A DNA stretch of 64,000 bases from Scleromatobacter humisilvae (GTDB taxonomy: Bacteria; Pseudomonadota; Gammaproteobacteria; Burkholderiales; Burkholderiaceae_C). The notes under the pieces are model-generated. The model did not search any database. It had not been told where the DNA came from and saw only the letters and a list, made by a program, of their open reading frames with translations. The stretch spans positions 124,001-188,000 of the forward strand of contig NZ_JAJLJH010000005.1 of the NCBI RefSeq assembly GCF_023231945.1, in the 5' to 3' direction. The stretch's first letter is position 1. Each line of letters opens with the position of its first letter. Below are positions 25,746 to 35,001 of this stretch, one piece after another. The translations under genes were made by a program, and so were the position numbers.

Positions 25746-28653
25746 CGACGGTCGCCTCGCTGTGTTCGGTCTTGTTGTAGCGCGCCGGCTGCAGCGTCTT
25801 CAGCGCGTCGAAGCTCTTCTTGACCCACTCGTCGTAGATGCCCTGCGTCGTGCGGCTCGCGTTGATGCCGTGCAGCGCGATCGCCTTCTCGACATACGGA
25901 TCGGCCTGTTCCTCCAGCAGCTCGTTGTACTGCTCGAGCTCCAGCTTGGACAGCTTCTTGGGCCGCTGCGACGTGGTCAGCGACTTGGCGAAGTCCTGGT
26001 ACAGCGCCGCGACGCGGTACGTGGCGGCCGTGGTGACCTCGGCGACGCCGTAGTCGCTGGCCACCGCGTACGCCTTCAGGGCGTCCTGCATCTTCGCCTT
26101 CTTGAGGTTGAGGTTCTTGGCCAGCGGCTCGACCAGTGCCACCTTCTGGTAGGCCTCGAGCACCGGCTGCGCCGCATCGAGCGCGGCCATCGCGCCCAGC
26201 GTGCGGGTGCGGTTGGTGCGCGCCGCGCCGCCGTTCTGGTCGGCCACGAAGATCGCGTGCATCTGCGCGCTCTCGACGGCGGCGTTGCCGTCGATGTGCG
26301 CCAGCTGCGCGAGACGCCAGTGCGCCTCGACCGCCGGCTCCAGCGGACTCGGGTACTGCTTCAGGTAGCGGTCGTAGTCCTTGGCGGCGAGCGCGCGGTT
26401 GGCCGCGGCGTCGGCGGGGCGAGGCTTGCCGGCCTTGACGCTGTCCGGATCGCTCGCGGCCGCGCGTTCGTACAAGGTCGCGGCCTGCCACAGCGCCGCG
26501 CGCGCACGGGTCGCGCCCTCCGGCGTCGTGGTCGGCGCCAGCGCGATGCGCTCGTACTGCGCGGCGGCAGGCGCCCATTGCTGCTGCTCGCCGTAGGCCA
26601 GCGCCAGGCGGGCCGTCACTTCGGGTTGCAGCGGGCTCTTCGGATAGTGCTGGCGGAATCCTTCCAGCGTCTTCGTGGCGCCGGCCCAGTCCTTCAGGGC
26701 GATGAGGGACGCGGCGGCGTCGTATTCGGCGTTCTCGCGGATGGCCGATCCCGGCGCCGCGACGGCGACGCGCGCGAAGCTCTCGGCCGCCGCCTTGTTG
26801 TCGCCCGCGGTGCGCGCCTGCTCGCCCTGCTTGTAGATCGAGGCCGCGAGACGCTCGGTCAACTCGCCGCGCGCCGGATCGTTGGCCGGCGCGAGCGCCA
26901 GCACCTCGCCGTACGCCTTCTCGGCGCGGTCGAACTGGCCGGCCTCGAACGACGTGTGCGCGACCAGCGTCCATGCCACGCGCCGCTGCGCCGGCGTGGC
27001 CGGCGGCTGCAGCGCGAGCACCTGCTCGGCGACGCTTGCGGCGCGTTCGTTGTCATGCAGCTTGAACAGCGTGTCGGCGGCGTTGGTCAACACCGCCGGC
27101 GTGCGCGAGTCGGCCGGGAACGCGGCGGCGAAACGCAGCTCGCTGTCGACGCCCGCGCGCTGCATCGGCGCCAGCGCGTCGCCGCTCACGCCCTTCTGTT
27201 CGGCCGCGTGCGCGAGCAGCGCCGAGTAGCCGGCGTCGGCGCTGTGCGGATGCGTCGGATATTCATAGGCCGTCTTCTCGTATTCGACGGCCGAGGCCGC
27301 GAACTGGCCGCTCTCGTAGAGCACCTCGGCCAGCAGGAAGTTGTTCTCCGGCGCTTCGGGGTCGCTGCCGAACTCGGCCAGCCACGCGCGGTACCACTTC
27401 GCCGCCTCGACGTAGTCGGCCTGCGCCTTGGTCTTCTGCGCCTGCGAGTGATAGCGCTGCGCGAGTTCGGCCAACGCGGTCTTGACCAACGGCTGCGCGT
27501 GCTCCCAGCCCTCGGGATTGGCCTTGCGGAACTCGCCGTCCAGGCCGTATTGCGCGACGTAGTCCTTCTTGGCGGCCAGCGCCAGCTGGTCGAAGCCGGC
27601 GTCCTGGTCGATCGCGATCACCTGCGCCTGCATGGCCGGCGCCTGCGCGTCGAGCGGGTTCAGGCGCGCGAAGCCGGCGTAGGTATCGGCGGCGTCCTTC
27701 GGGCGCTCCTGCTTCAGGTACAGCTGGCCCAGCTGCTGGTAGACGCGGAACTCGTACGAGCGGCGGTCGTTGCTCGTGATGTAGGCGGGGATGGACTCCG
27801 CGCCCTTGAGGTTGGCCAGCGAGATGCCGATCACGCGCAGCGTGTCGTCGACCAGCTCCTTGTCGGCGCGCGTGAGCGCCTCGGACTTGTCGAGGTCGTC
27901 GTCCTTGATGCCGACGATCTTGCCATCGAGCGCGCCGAAGAACGAGCCGAGCGCCTCCTCGAGGTTGCCTTGCTTGAACCGGGACCAGCCCTGCATGTAC
28001 AGCGCACGCTCGTGGAACGTGCCGAGCTTGTCGCCACCAAGCACCAGCGTGTACGCCTGCTCGGCCTTCGGATACTGCCGCAGCGTGAACAGCAGCTCGC
28101 CGCGGCGGAACTGGGCTTCGTCGCGGTAGCGCGTCTGCGGATACTTCGCGACCAGCAGGTCGAGCGTCGCCAGCGCCTCCTCGAGGTGGCCGCCCTGCTC
28201 CTGCGCGCGCGCGAGCTGGTAGATGACGCGGTCGTTGGTCGGGTCGTTCGGATACGTCTTGAGGTAGTCGCGGTATTGCGCGATGGCCGCCGTGTAGTCG
28301 GGCGTGCCGGACGGCGTCGGGTTGGCGGCGTTGGCGTTGTCGGCGCTGGCCATGGCCAGGTCGCCCAGGCGGCGCTGCGCCTCGGCGCGCTTGTCGGCCT
28401 CGGGTGTCACCGCGAGGAAGTTGCGGTAGGCCGCGATGGCCTTGTCCTCGTCGGCCGGGATGCCCGGATCCGGCTCGATGACGATCTCGCGCTTGGACAG
28501 CGACTGGATCGTCGGCGCGTTGTCGGGCGTGGCGCCGGGCTTGCTGCCGTGCCAGCCGAACATCGAGCAGGCACCGAGCGACTGCACGAGCAGCAGCACG
28601 GCCAGCGTGCGCGGGCGCGGAGCCAGGAGAAGACGCTCACGGCTTGTCCGCAT
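25732..28653 (-). CDS. large TPR-repeat lipoprotein, 973 aa
   Basis: A 973-residue protein with a signal peptide and lipobox SLGAC, then TPR-like helical repeats along the whole length, e.g. TNDRVIYQLARAQEQGGHLE, YKQGEQARTAGDNKAAAESF and EAQFRRGELLFTLRQYPKAE. The start ATG 28653 is fixed by an AAGGAGG site six bases upstream, a 17-base overlap with the previous gene. Large TPR proteins occur with AgmX, ExbB/ExbD-type genes in the myxobacterial Agl-Glt gliding apparatus, but whether this is orthologous is unknown. It would sit at the periplasmic face of a membrane and act as a scaffold. Confidence 0.85.
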   Translation of the reverse strand: MRTSRERLLLAPRPRTLAVLLLVQSLGACSMFGWHGSKPGATPDNAPTIQSLSKREIVIEPDPGIPADEDKAIAAYRNFLAVTPEADKRAEAQRRLGDLAMASADNANAANPTPSGTPDYTAAIAQYRDYLKTYPNDPTNDRVIYQLARAQEQGGHLEEALATLDLLVAKYPQTRYRDEAQFRRGELLFTLRQYPKAEQAYTLVLGGDKLGTFHERALYMQGWSRFKQGNLEEALGSFFGALDGKIVGIKDDDLDKSEALTRADKELVDDTLRVIGISLANLKGAESIPAYITSNDRRSYEFRVYQQLGQLYLKQERPKDAADTYAGFARLNPLDAQAPAMQAQVIAIDQDAGFDQLALAAKKDYVAQYGLDGEFRKANPEGWEHAQPLVKTALAELAQRYHSQAQKTKAQADYVEAAKWYRAWLAEFGSDPEAPENNFLLAEVLYESGQFAASAVEYEKTAYEYPTHPHSADAGYSALLAHAAEQKGVSGDALAPMQRAGVDSELRFAAAFPADSRTPAVLTNAADTLFKLHDNERAASVAEQVLALQPPATPAQRRVAWTLVAHTSFEAGQFDRAEKAYGEVLALAPANDPARGELTERLAASIYKQGEQARTAGDNKAAAESFARVAVAAPGSAIRENAEYDAAASLIALKDWAGATKTLEGFRQHYPKSPLQPEVTARLALAYGEQQQWAPAAAQYERIALAPTTTPEGATRARAALWQAATLYERAAASDPDSVKAGKPRPADAAANRALAAKDYDRYLKQYPSPLEPAVEAHWRLAQLAHIDGNAAVESAQMHAIFVADQNGGAARTNRTRTLGAMAALDAAQPVLEAYQKVALVEPLAKNLNLKKAKMQDALKAYAVASDYGVAEVTTAATYRVAALYQDFAKSLTTSQRPKKLSKLELEQYNELLEEQADPYVEKAIALHGINASRTTQGIYDEWVKKSFDALKTLQPARYNKTEHSEATVDAIR

Positions 28654-30562
28654 GGTCGCCCTCCTTGGTCTCGGTCGCCCGGTCATACAACTGCGCGACC
28701 GCGAAGCGGGCCTGTGCGGTGTAGGCGGCCAGGCGCTCCTTCTGCGCCTTCAGTCCGGTGATGGCGATCTCCTGCAGCGCGGCCTGCTGCTCCGTCGACA
28801 GCGCCGTCACGCGCGGCGCGAGGATGTTCAGGCGCGCGTCGAGTTCGGCGATGCGGCGCGCGAAGGCCTCGAAGCGCGCGGGTTCGTCACGCTCGGCCTT
28901 GGCGAGCTGCTCGTCGTGCGCGCGGGCGTCGACCAGCGCGTCCTCGGTCTGCTGCTGGCCCTTCCTGGCCGTCCAGACGCGGGACGGATAGTCGTGCGCG
29001 AGCTGCCACGCGAGCGCGCCGGCGACGCGGCGCAGGCGGTCGTGCGCCTCGGCGAGCGCGGGATCGGCGTCGGGCGGCAGCTTGGCGAGCGTGTCGGTGA
29101 CGCGTTGCAGGCGCTCCTGCAGCGCGCGCTCGTCGGCGTTGGCGAAGGCGACGCCGTCCTGCGCGTCCTGCGCCTGCTTCAGCGCCGCGGCGTTGGCGTC
29201 GCTGCGCTGCTGCAGCTGCGCGATGGTGTTGCCGCTCGCCTGCTGCTGCGCGCGGATTCGCGGCAGGCGGTCGGCGAAGGCCTGGCGGCGCGTGGCGAGC
29301 ATGTCGCCGAAGACGCCGAGGTTGTCGTGCCAGTCGGCCAGGTTGTGCGTGAGGAACTGCAGGTCGCGGTAGTTCTTGAACGCTTCCTGGAACTCGTTGC
29401 CGGCGACGACGGGCGTCAGCAGGCGCGCGTGCGGCATCAGCGGCAGGTCGCGGAAGGTCTGGAACCAGCCCATGTCCTCGCCGGGATTGCGCGCCATCAG
29501 GCCCTCGACGAGCTTGCCCTCGCGGATGGCCGCGATGGTGGCGTCGATGTCGGCGTCCGCCGTCTGGAAGTTGACGATGGCGGTCTCGTAGCGCTTGAGC
29601 GCCTGCGCGTCGGCGTGCAGTTCGGCGTAGGCGTAGGGCACGGCCAGCTGCGCCTCGAGCACGGCGGGGTCGCTTTGATCGCGACCGGCCAGCTCGAGCC
29701 ACGGCACCAGCGCTGCCTTGGGCTGGCTCAGCGCGTCCTCGGACCAGCCGAAGCCCAGCAGCGCGGGGTTGGACTCGATCCCCTCGAGGCGCACGCGCTG
29801 CAGGTACTTGCGCGCGTCCGCGGCCTGCCCGTCCTTCAGCGCGGCGAAGCCGAGCGCCACGTTGGCCTTGTCGCGCAGCGCGCGGCCTTCCTCGTCGGGC
29901 ATCGGCTGCTGGCCGAGCGTGTCGAGGATCTTCGTGCCCTGCGCGACCTCGCCGCCGCGGATCAGCGCGACGCCCAGGTTGTAGCGCGCGAACAGGTCGT
30001 CGCCCTTGGGCCCGGCGATCGGAGTCAGGATCTTGCTGGCGCCGGCGTTGTCGCCGAGCGCCATCATCACGTTGGCCTGCAGCAGCCGGCGGTCGTCCTC
30101 CAGCGGCGCGGGCAGGCGATGCTCGATGCGTCCCAGCGCCTGCGACGCCTCGGGCATCAGCCCGCGCTGGTAGCGGATCTTGGCGAGGAAGTACCACGCG
30201 CGATCGCGCACCGACGGCGGCGCGCCGCGCGCCAGCAGCGCCTCGAACACCTCGGCTGCCTGCTTGTGCAGCCCGTACGACAGCAGCAGCCCGCCGCGCA
30301 GGATCTCGGCCTCGTCGGCGTGATGCTGCATGCGCTCGAAGTGCTGCGAGACCTCCAGCTTGGTGATCGCGGCGAAGTAGCGGCCCTGGTAGAACTCGAA
30401 CAGCACGTCGCCGTAATGCGGATCCATCACCGGATGCCTGGGCGGATCGGCCGGCACCTTGTCGGGATCGTCGGCGGCGCGCGCGCCCGCCGTCGCCAGA
30501 ACGCCGGCGACGAGAGCGGCGACCAGGCTCGGCCGCGGAAGAAAGCGCGAACGCAGGCGCAT
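28637..30562 (-). CDS. exported TPR/coiled-coil protein, 641 aa
   Basis: A 641-residue exported protein: a signal peptide ending near TAGARA (about residue 29), TPR-like helices over the first half (AEILRGGLLLSYGLHKQAAE, DDLFARYNLGVALIRGGEVA) and a long coiled-coil-prone second half rich in Gln, Ala, Arg and Glu (about 390-620). No catalytic motif is visible. ATG 30562 is used here; a GTG at 30571 overlapping the upstream stop is an equally good start. It is one of three consecutive TPR genes in the operon. Confidence 0.82.
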   Translation of the reverse strand: MRLRSRFLPRPSLVAALVAGVLATAGARAADDPDKVPADPPRHPVMDPHYGDVLFEFYQGRYFAAITKLEVSQHFERMQHHADEAEILRGGLLLSYGLHKQAAEVFEALLARGAPPSVRDRAWYFLAKIRYQRGLMPEASQALGRIEHRLPAPLEDDRRLLQANVMMALGDNAGASKILTPIAGPKGDDLFARYNLGVALIRGGEVAQGTKILDTLGQQPMPDEEGRALRDKANVALGFAALKDGQAADARKYLQRVRLEGIESNPALLGFGWSEDALSQPKAALVPWLELAGRDQSDPAVLEAQLAVPYAYAELHADAQALKRYETAIVNFQTADADIDATIAAIREGKLVEGLMARNPGEDMGWFQTFRDLPLMPHARLLTPVVAGNEFQEAFKNYRDLQFLTHNLADWHDNLGVFGDMLATRRQAFADRLPRIRAQQQASGNTIAQLQQRSDANAAALKQAQDAQDGVAFANADERALQERLQRVTDTLAKLPPDADPALAEAHDRLRRVAGALAWQLAHDYPSRVWTARKGQQQTEDALVDARAHDEQLAKAERDEPARFEAFARRIAELDARLNILAPRVTALSTEQQAALQEIAITGLKAQKERLAAYTAQARFAVAQLYDRATETKEGDHADKP

Positions 30563-30567
30563 CGTCG

Positions 30568-31272
30568 TCACTGCCAGACTTTGACGTCGAATTCCGGCTG
30601 CAGCTTCTGCTGCACGTCCTTGATCTGCAGCTCGATGTACTTGGGCTCGGTCGCCTTGTCGAACTTGATCGTCGTGGCGCGCTTGTAGTCGCGGTCGTGC
30701 GGGCCCTTGCCGGTGAAGAAGGCGACGATCTCGTGGCTGCCGGCCTTCAGGTCGCCGAGATAGACGCGCTGCACGCCGCCGCGGTGCAGCGCCTGCACTT
30801 CCAGCGGCGTGTAGAGGTAAGTGGTGACGACCTTGTCGTCGAGCTTGATCTGCACCGAGTCGAGGTCGAACAGCAGGCCCACGTCCATCGACACGAACAC
30901 GGCCACCTGCGTGTTGGCGGGGAACAGCAGCTCCTCTTCCAGCACCAGCAGGTCGCGGTTGAGGCGGATCACGTCGGCCTTGGTCTGCTGCACGCGGTCG
31001 TCGAGGCTGCCGGTGGGCGCGGGCTCGGCCGCGGCCGCGGCGCTGGCGGGGCTGTCCGGCGCGGGCGCGGCGGCGCTGGCCGCGGACTCGGGGGCCGGGG
31101 CGGCGGCTACGGGCGCCGTCGCGGTCGTGACGGCCGGCATCGCGGCGCCCACGTCGGCGGGCAGCGGCGCCGAGGCGGCGGCGGCCGGTGCGCCGGCCGC
31201 GAAGACCGGCGACAGCGCCGCGGCGGCGCACAGTCCGAGGGCGATCAACGCCGTGCGAGTCAGGTTCAGCAT
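30568..31272 (-). CDS. periplasmic protein with low-complexity linker and beta-rich domain
   Basis: A 234-residue protein. Signal peptide residues 1-25 (ends PVFAAG), then about 60 residues of Ala/Pro/Ser linker, a short helical segment (DDRVQQTKADVIRLNRDLLV) and a beta-rich C-terminal domain (VAVFVSMDVGLLFDLDSVQI, GGVQRVYLGDLKAGSHEIVA) resembling PEGA-type sandwiches. I do not recognise the family. It lies 22 bases after the DUF3570 gene and 5 bases before the TPR gene, so it belongs to the operon. Confidence 0.75.
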   Translation of the reverse strand: MLNLTRTALIALGLCAAAALSPVFAAGAPAAAASAPLPADVGAAMPAVTTATAPVAAAPAPESAASAAAPAPDSPASAAAAAEPAPTGSLDDRVQQTKADVIRLNRDLLVLEEELLFPANTQVAVFVSMDVGLLFDLDSVQIKLDDKVVTTYLYTPLEVQALHRGGVQRVYLGDLKAGSHEIVAFFTGKGPHDRDYKRATTIKFDKATEPKYIELQIKDVQQKLQPEFDVKVWQ

Positions 31273-31294
31273 GCTGATCTTCCGAAATGTTTTC

Positions 31295-32404
31295 TTAGAA
31301 CGTGGCCGACAGCACGGTGTTGAACACGCTCGCGTGGAACGAGTACGGCTTGCCGGTGTCGCCGACGGTGTAGTCGGCGTAATGGAAATCGATGAACTGG
31401 TACGAGCCGCTCAGCTTGACGTCGTACTTGCCCGGCACGCTGCGCAGCGTGTACGAGACGGTGGCCCCGGGCCCGAAGTCGTGCATCGTGCTGAGCTCGC
31501 GGTTGCGCGTGAAGTAGAGCGTCTGCTGCTGCGCGTTGTCGCTGTAGAACAGCGCGTGGTTCTGGCGGTAGTAGCGGACGTAGCTTTCCAGCAGCCAGCC
31601 CGGCGCGAGGTTGCGGTTGTAGCCGAGCTCCAGCGTGTGGCCGCGCACGCCCCAGGTGTCCCAGTAGTAGCGGTAGTCGAGCCGGATGGAGCGGCGGTTG
31701 CTGGCGCCGTCGGGCGTGATGTCGCCGGTGGTCGACAGCTTCAGCGCCTTGCTTTCGCGCGTGGTGGGGTCGTTCTCGTGGACGTAGGCGCCGAACACGC
31801 GCGCCAGCCGGTACGGGCTCTGCAGGTAGCCGTCGTCGTTGATCGACTCGAGGTTGGCCGAGGCCGTCCAGCGCGGCGTCAGGATCTGAGTCAGCCCCAG
31901 GCGGTACTGCCAGTGGTGCGCCGTGCCGACCCAGCCCGGCGTGCCGTGCTGGCCCACCTTGTCGTCGGCGTGGCTGTAGCCGAGCACCACGGTGGTCATG
32001 CCGCCGAACACGTCCTGCGTCAGGTCGAAGCTGAGCGTCGAGGCCTGGTAGTCGGGCTCGACGCTCTTCGAGCCGGAGACGTGGATCAGCGAGTCGCGCA
32101 CCACGTAGTCGAGGCCGACCTCGCCCTGGTTGCGCGTCTCCTTGAACTTGCTGGCGGTGGTGACGACGTCGATCGACGCGTTGCTGACCGCGTCAACGTA
32201 CCAGCTGCCCGACAGCGACACGCGATCGAGCATGCTCTTGCGCACCAGCACGGCCGGGCCCTGCGCGATCACGCCGCCGCCGTCGTACAGGTGGTACATC
32301 GTCTCGGCGCGGTCCTCCGGCAGGTCGACGGCCTGCACCGAGCTCGCGGCGATCGCGCCGCCGACCAGCCCGGCGACCTTGGCGGCGTTCTTAATTGCAG
32401 CCAC
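31295..32404 (-). CDS. DUF3570 outer-membrane beta-barrel protein
   Basis: A 369-residue DUF3570 protein with a signal peptide (to about SSVQA, residue 25) and a mature chain of alternating aromatic/polar strands ending in VLSATF, the C-terminal Phe signature of outer-membrane barrels. Characteristic parts are the N-terminal EDRAETMYHLYDGGGVIAQG and SIRLDYRYYWDTWGVRGHTL. It uses a GTG start inside the DUF4266 gene (14-base overlap), so the two are translationally coupled. DUF3570, DUF4266, ApbE and TlpA genes are recurrently seen together; the function is unknown, with an electron-transfer or redox role often suspected. Confidence 0.88.
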   Translation of the reverse strand: MAAIKNAAKVAGLVGGAIAASSVQAVDLPEDRAETMYHLYDGGGVIAQGPAVLVRKSMLDRVSLSGSWYVDAVSNASIDVVTTASKFKETRNQGEVGLDYVVRDSLIHVSGSKSVEPDYQASTLSFDLTQDVFGGMTTVVLGYSHADDKVGQHGTPGWVGTAHHWQYRLGLTQILTPRWTASANLESINDDGYLQSPYRLARVFGAYVHENDPTTRESKALKLSTTGDITPDGASNRRSIRLDYRYYWDTWGVRGHTLELGYNRNLAPGWLLESYVRYYRQNHALFYSDNAQQQTLYFTRNRELSTMHDFGPGATVSYTLRSVPGKYDVKLSGSYQFIDFHYADYTVGDTGKPYSFHASVFNTVLSATF

Positions 32405-32639
32405 AACCGCCCCCCTGCACGCCGGTGGCGCCGCGCGAGCCCTCGCGCACCGTGTAGACGTGGTCCTGCTGGCGCCCCGGCAGCTCGTTGAGCGAGGTCT
32501 TCATCACCGGATCGGCGAGGCGTTCGCGCTCGTACGGCTTGACCCAGGGCTCGATCGGCTTGATCGCGCAGCCGCTCGCGCCCGCGAGCACGCAGGCGGC
32601 GGCGACGATCGCGAGGGGACGAAGGCGGAACAGGGGCAT
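32391..32639 (-). CDS. DUF4266 lipoprotein
   Basis: An 82-residue DUF4266 lipoprotein with lipobox ASGC (Cys24), the conserved IKPIEPWVKPYERERLADP segment and the family-typical glycine/cysteine tail GGGCGCN. Just before the tail, EGSRGAT resembles the Dxx[S/T]GA[S/T] motif modified by ApbE, with Arg in place of Ser/Thr, so flavinylation is possible but unproven. It starts 3 bases after the tlpA stop and overlaps the DUF3570 gene. Confidence 0.85.
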   Translation of the reverse strand: MPLFRLRPLAIVAAACVLAGASGCAIKPIEPWVKPYERERLADPVMKTSLNELPGRQQDHVYTVREGSRGATGVQGGGCGCN

Positions 32640-32641
32640 CG

Positions 32642-33139
32642 TCATTCCTTCAGCAACCCGCGGATCTGCTGCTCGTAGTCGCCCTCCGTGCCCGCGCGAT
32701 AGCCGCGGTGCAGGAAACGCATCTTGCCGTCGCGGTCGATCACGACGGTCGACGGCATCGTGTTCAGGTCGTAGAGCTTGCTGACCTTCTTGTCGGTGTC
32801 GAGCAGCACCGGGAAGCTGACGCCCAGCTTGGCGGCCGTGGCGAGCGCGGTGTGCGGGTCGTCGTCGACGTTGACGCCCAGCAGCACGAAGCCCGACTTG
32901 TGGTACTTCTGGTAGAGCGTGTCCAGGCGCGGCATCTCTTCGCGGCACGGACCGCACCACGTGGCCCAGAAGTTCACGAGCACGACCTGGCCACGCAGTT
33001 CGTCGAGCCGCACGTTGCGGCCATCGGCGCCGCGCAGCGTGAAGTCGGGCGCGACGGCATTGGCCAGGGGCGCCGCGGCGGTGGCCGCGAGGCAGGCGGT
33101 GGCGAGCACGGCGGCGAGGAGGGAGCGGATCATGCGCAT
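32642..33139 (-). CDS. TlpA-like exported thioredoxin-fold protein
   Basis: A 165-residue periplasmic redoxin. Signal peptide to about residue 27 (APLANA), then APDFTLRGADGRNVRLDELRG, the active site FWATWCGPCREEMPRL (CGPC at about 67-70) and the cis-Pro region DLNTMPSTVVIDRDGKM. It should exchange disulfides or reductant in the periplasm, possibly keeping the CXXCH cysteines or the Cys-rich DUF4266 tail reduced. A 101-base gap separates it from the upstream barrel gene, the largest gap in the operon, so an internal promoter is possible. Confidence 0.92.
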   Translation of the reverse strand: MRMIRSLLAAVLATACLAATAAAPLANAVAPDFTLRGADGRNVRLDELRGQVVLVNFWATWCGPCREEMPRLDTLYQKYHKSGFVLLGVNVDDDPHTALATAAKLGVSFPVLLDTDKKVSKLYDLNTMPSTVVIDRDGKMRFLHRGYRAGTEGDYEQQIRGLLKE

Positions 33140-33240
33140 TTGGAATTCACCTGGCTGGGATCGGACGGTGGAGACGGGCGTGTCGTCAGGGATATCGACG
33201 ACTCGGGCCGTGCGATCAAGCCGGAGGCGGGTCAGCTTTG

Positions 33241-33948
33241 TCAGAAGAAGAACGCGAAGCCCAGCGTGAGCTCGGGGTTCTGCGTGGAGGAGCGCTTGCC
33301 GAGCAAGTCGAGCGTGTAGATGTGGTCGCGCACGTCGGCGCGCAGCGCGACCCAGTCGGCCAGGAACAGCTTGGCGCCGACGCCGAAGTTCCAGGTCTGC
33401 ATGCGCTGCGAGTCGAAGGACGTGTTGCCGATGCCGCCGATCGCGTACATCGTCGACGCCTTCGCCCAGTTCTTGCCGATGAAGATCTCGCCCGGCAGGA
33501 AGTTCCAGCCGAGGGACAGGTCGTAGTACTTCAGCTTTTCCTGTTCGGCCGTGAAGATGCCGCCCGGCAGGATGTTGCGGAACTCCTTGTCGCTCACCTT
33601 GGTGCGGCCGTAGGTGGCCTCGACGAAGAAGTCCTCCGTGATGTCGTAGCCCAGGCGCACGCCGTAGACGCCGCTGGTGCCGAAGTTCTGCGACGAGTAG
33701 GTGCCGCCGAACAGGCCGATCTCGAAGTCGTTGGACGGGTACTTCGGCTTGTGCACGTCGCGCCGCTCGACGCCCGGGTTGATCACCTGGTCGTTGGTGT
33801 CCGCCGCGGGCGCGTCGGCCGCGCGCGCGTTGCCGTGCGCCAGCAGCGCGAGCACGCCGGCGGTGGCAAGCGTGGCCGCGGTCGCGCGCATCGCGAGCGA
33901 CAAGGTGGACGGGCGTGCGGCGGTCTTGGAGCGGCTCTTGGCGGTCAT
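33241..33948 (-). CDS. outer-membrane beta-barrel protein
   Basis: A 235-residue barrel. Signal peptide to about residue 43 (GNARA), a short N-terminal plug region (NDQVINPGVERRDVHKPKYP) and eight or so strands from FEIGLFGGTYSSQNFG to the terminal LTLGFAFFF. It matches the myxobacterial-plus outer membrane barrel family in general look. It follows the SH3-barrel gene by 10 bases. It is a probable outer-membrane element of the envelope machine. Confidence 0.82.
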   Translation of the reverse strand: MTAKSRSKTAARPSTLSLAMRATAATLATAGVLALLAHGNARAADAPAADTNDQVINPGVERRDVHKPKYPSNDFEIGLFGGTYSSQNFGTSGVYGVRLGYDITEDFFVEATYGRTKVSDKEFRNILPGGIFTAEQEKLKYYDLSLGWNFLPGEIFIGKNWAKASTMYAIGGIGNTSFDSQRMQTWNFGVGAKLFLADWVALRADVRDHIYTLDLLGKRSSTQNPELTLGFAFFF

Positions 33949-33958
33949 GGGCGGCGCA

Positions 33959-34912
33959 TCAGAAGAAGAAGGAGAGTCCGGCGGTGGCCGCGCGGTACTC
34001 GATCGAACGCTGGTCGGAGACGAACGCGGTGTAGATCGCGTAGTCGGCCCGGATCATGAAGCGGTCGGTGAGGTGGTAGCGCGCGCCGACGATGGCGTCG
34101 GCCAGGCGCGCGTTGGTCTGCTGGAACTGCACCAGGCTCTGGTTCGGGATGTTGTGGAAGCGCCCGATGCCGATGCCCGCGAACGGCGAGAAGCGCTGGT
34201 CGGACCAGGGCTCGGCCTGCAGGTTGACGTGCCACAGCGTCGTGCCCGAGAACACGCCCTGCACCTGGCCCAGCGTCGACTCGAAGCTCAGCGTGTCGGA
34301 GATGCGGTACGACAGCCAGAACTTGATCATCGGCTCCTGGTGGAAGCGGCCGTAGCCGGCGCCGAGCTCCACGCGGCGCGCCAGGTAGTCGTTGAAGGCG
34401 ACGTCGCCGAACTGGTTCTCCAGGCCGTTCTCGGCCAGCGTGGTCTGCAGCTGCGCGCGCGTGACCCAGCCCACCTTGCCGGTGGCGGTGCGCACCTTGT
34501 ACCAGTCGGTGTGGCGCAGCTGGATGGACACCCACTCGCCGCGCGCCGCGACGTAGAAGACCGGATAGCCGCGGCCCGCGAAGGTGTGCAGCTCGATGAA
34601 CGGGTCGGTGACCTGCACGCGCTCCATCTTCTCGCCGCCGGGCACCGAATCGGGCGTCGGCACGGTGGGCGCCGAACCGGTGGTGACCGGCGCGGGGATC
34701 TCGACCGGCGCGGCGCCGGGCACCGGCACGAGCGCGGTGCGCGGCTTGTCGTCGACCGCGGAGGCAGCGTTGGCCGGCGCCGAGGCTGAGGCGACGGGTG
34801 CCGACGCCGCCGACGCCGGAGCGTCGACATCCGCCGCGCGCGCGACGCCGCATGCGAGCACGCACGCGAGCAACGCCACGGCGCGCTGCAGCGACAGGGA
34901 CAAGGACGACAC
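33959..34912 (-). CDS. SH3-domain plus outer-membrane beta-barrel protein
   Basis: A 317-residue protein: signal peptide (residues 1-25, ends GVARA), an Ala/Pro/Ser linker, an SH3-like domain (about 90-150: VTDPFIELHTFAGRGYPVFY, WYKVRTATGKVGWVTRAQL) and a C-terminal barrel ending in TAGLSFFF. The SH3 part may bind peptidoglycan or a partner in the periplasm. The frame is open further upstream, but that extension is the translation of a GC-rich repeat, so I chose GTG 34912 directly before the signal peptide. No clear ribosome site is visible, perhaps because the repeat displaced it. Confidence 0.8.
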   Translation of the reverse strand: MSSLSLSLQRAVALLACVLACGVARAADVDAPASAASAPVASASAPANAASAVDDKPRTALVPVPGAAPVEIPAPVTTGSAPTVPTPDSVPGGEKMERVQVTDPFIELHTFAGRGYPVFYVAARGEWVSIQLRHTDWYKVRTATGKVGWVTRAQLQTTLAENGLENQFGDVAFNDYLARRVELGAGYGRFHQEPMIKFWLSYRISDTLSFESTLGQVQGVFSGTTLWHVNLQAEPWSDQRFSPFAGIGIGRFHNIPNQSLVQFQQTNARLADAIVGARYHLTDRFMIRADYAIYTAFVSDQRSIEYRAATAGLSFFF

Positions 34913-34929
34913 GGCGCGCACGCCGCCGA

Positions 34930-35001
34930 CCGTGTGCACCCCTGGCGCTGCGCGCCGCCCCGCCGAGCGGGGGCCTTCGCCCTTCGGGCGGCCGCGCGGG
35001 C
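34930..35001 (-). repeat. REP-like GC-rich repeat between operon genes
   Basis: On the minus strand a GCGGCCGCCCGAAGGGCGAAGG box is followed by a CCCCGCTCGGCGGGG hairpin, a GGCGCGCAGCGCC hairpin and AGGGG. The architecture resembles the element inside the 5-oxoprolinase gene and dispersed repeats of Burkholderiales. It fills the gap between the CX4CH lipoprotein stop and the SH3-barrel start and could attenuate or stabilise the transcript. Confidence 0.55.

Noticed and set aside
30568-31272. AraC-type regulator
   Set aside because: Proteins like this are sometimes labelled AraC, but this one has a signal peptide, a low-complexity linker and a beta-rich domain and no helix-turn-helix.
21850-32404. 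Ordinary TonB siderophore uptake system
   Set aside because: There is no TonB-dependent receptor with plug domain, no siderophore genes and no Fur box that I can see; the TonB-like protein has an AgmX/PglI end and the partners are TPR and redox proteins.
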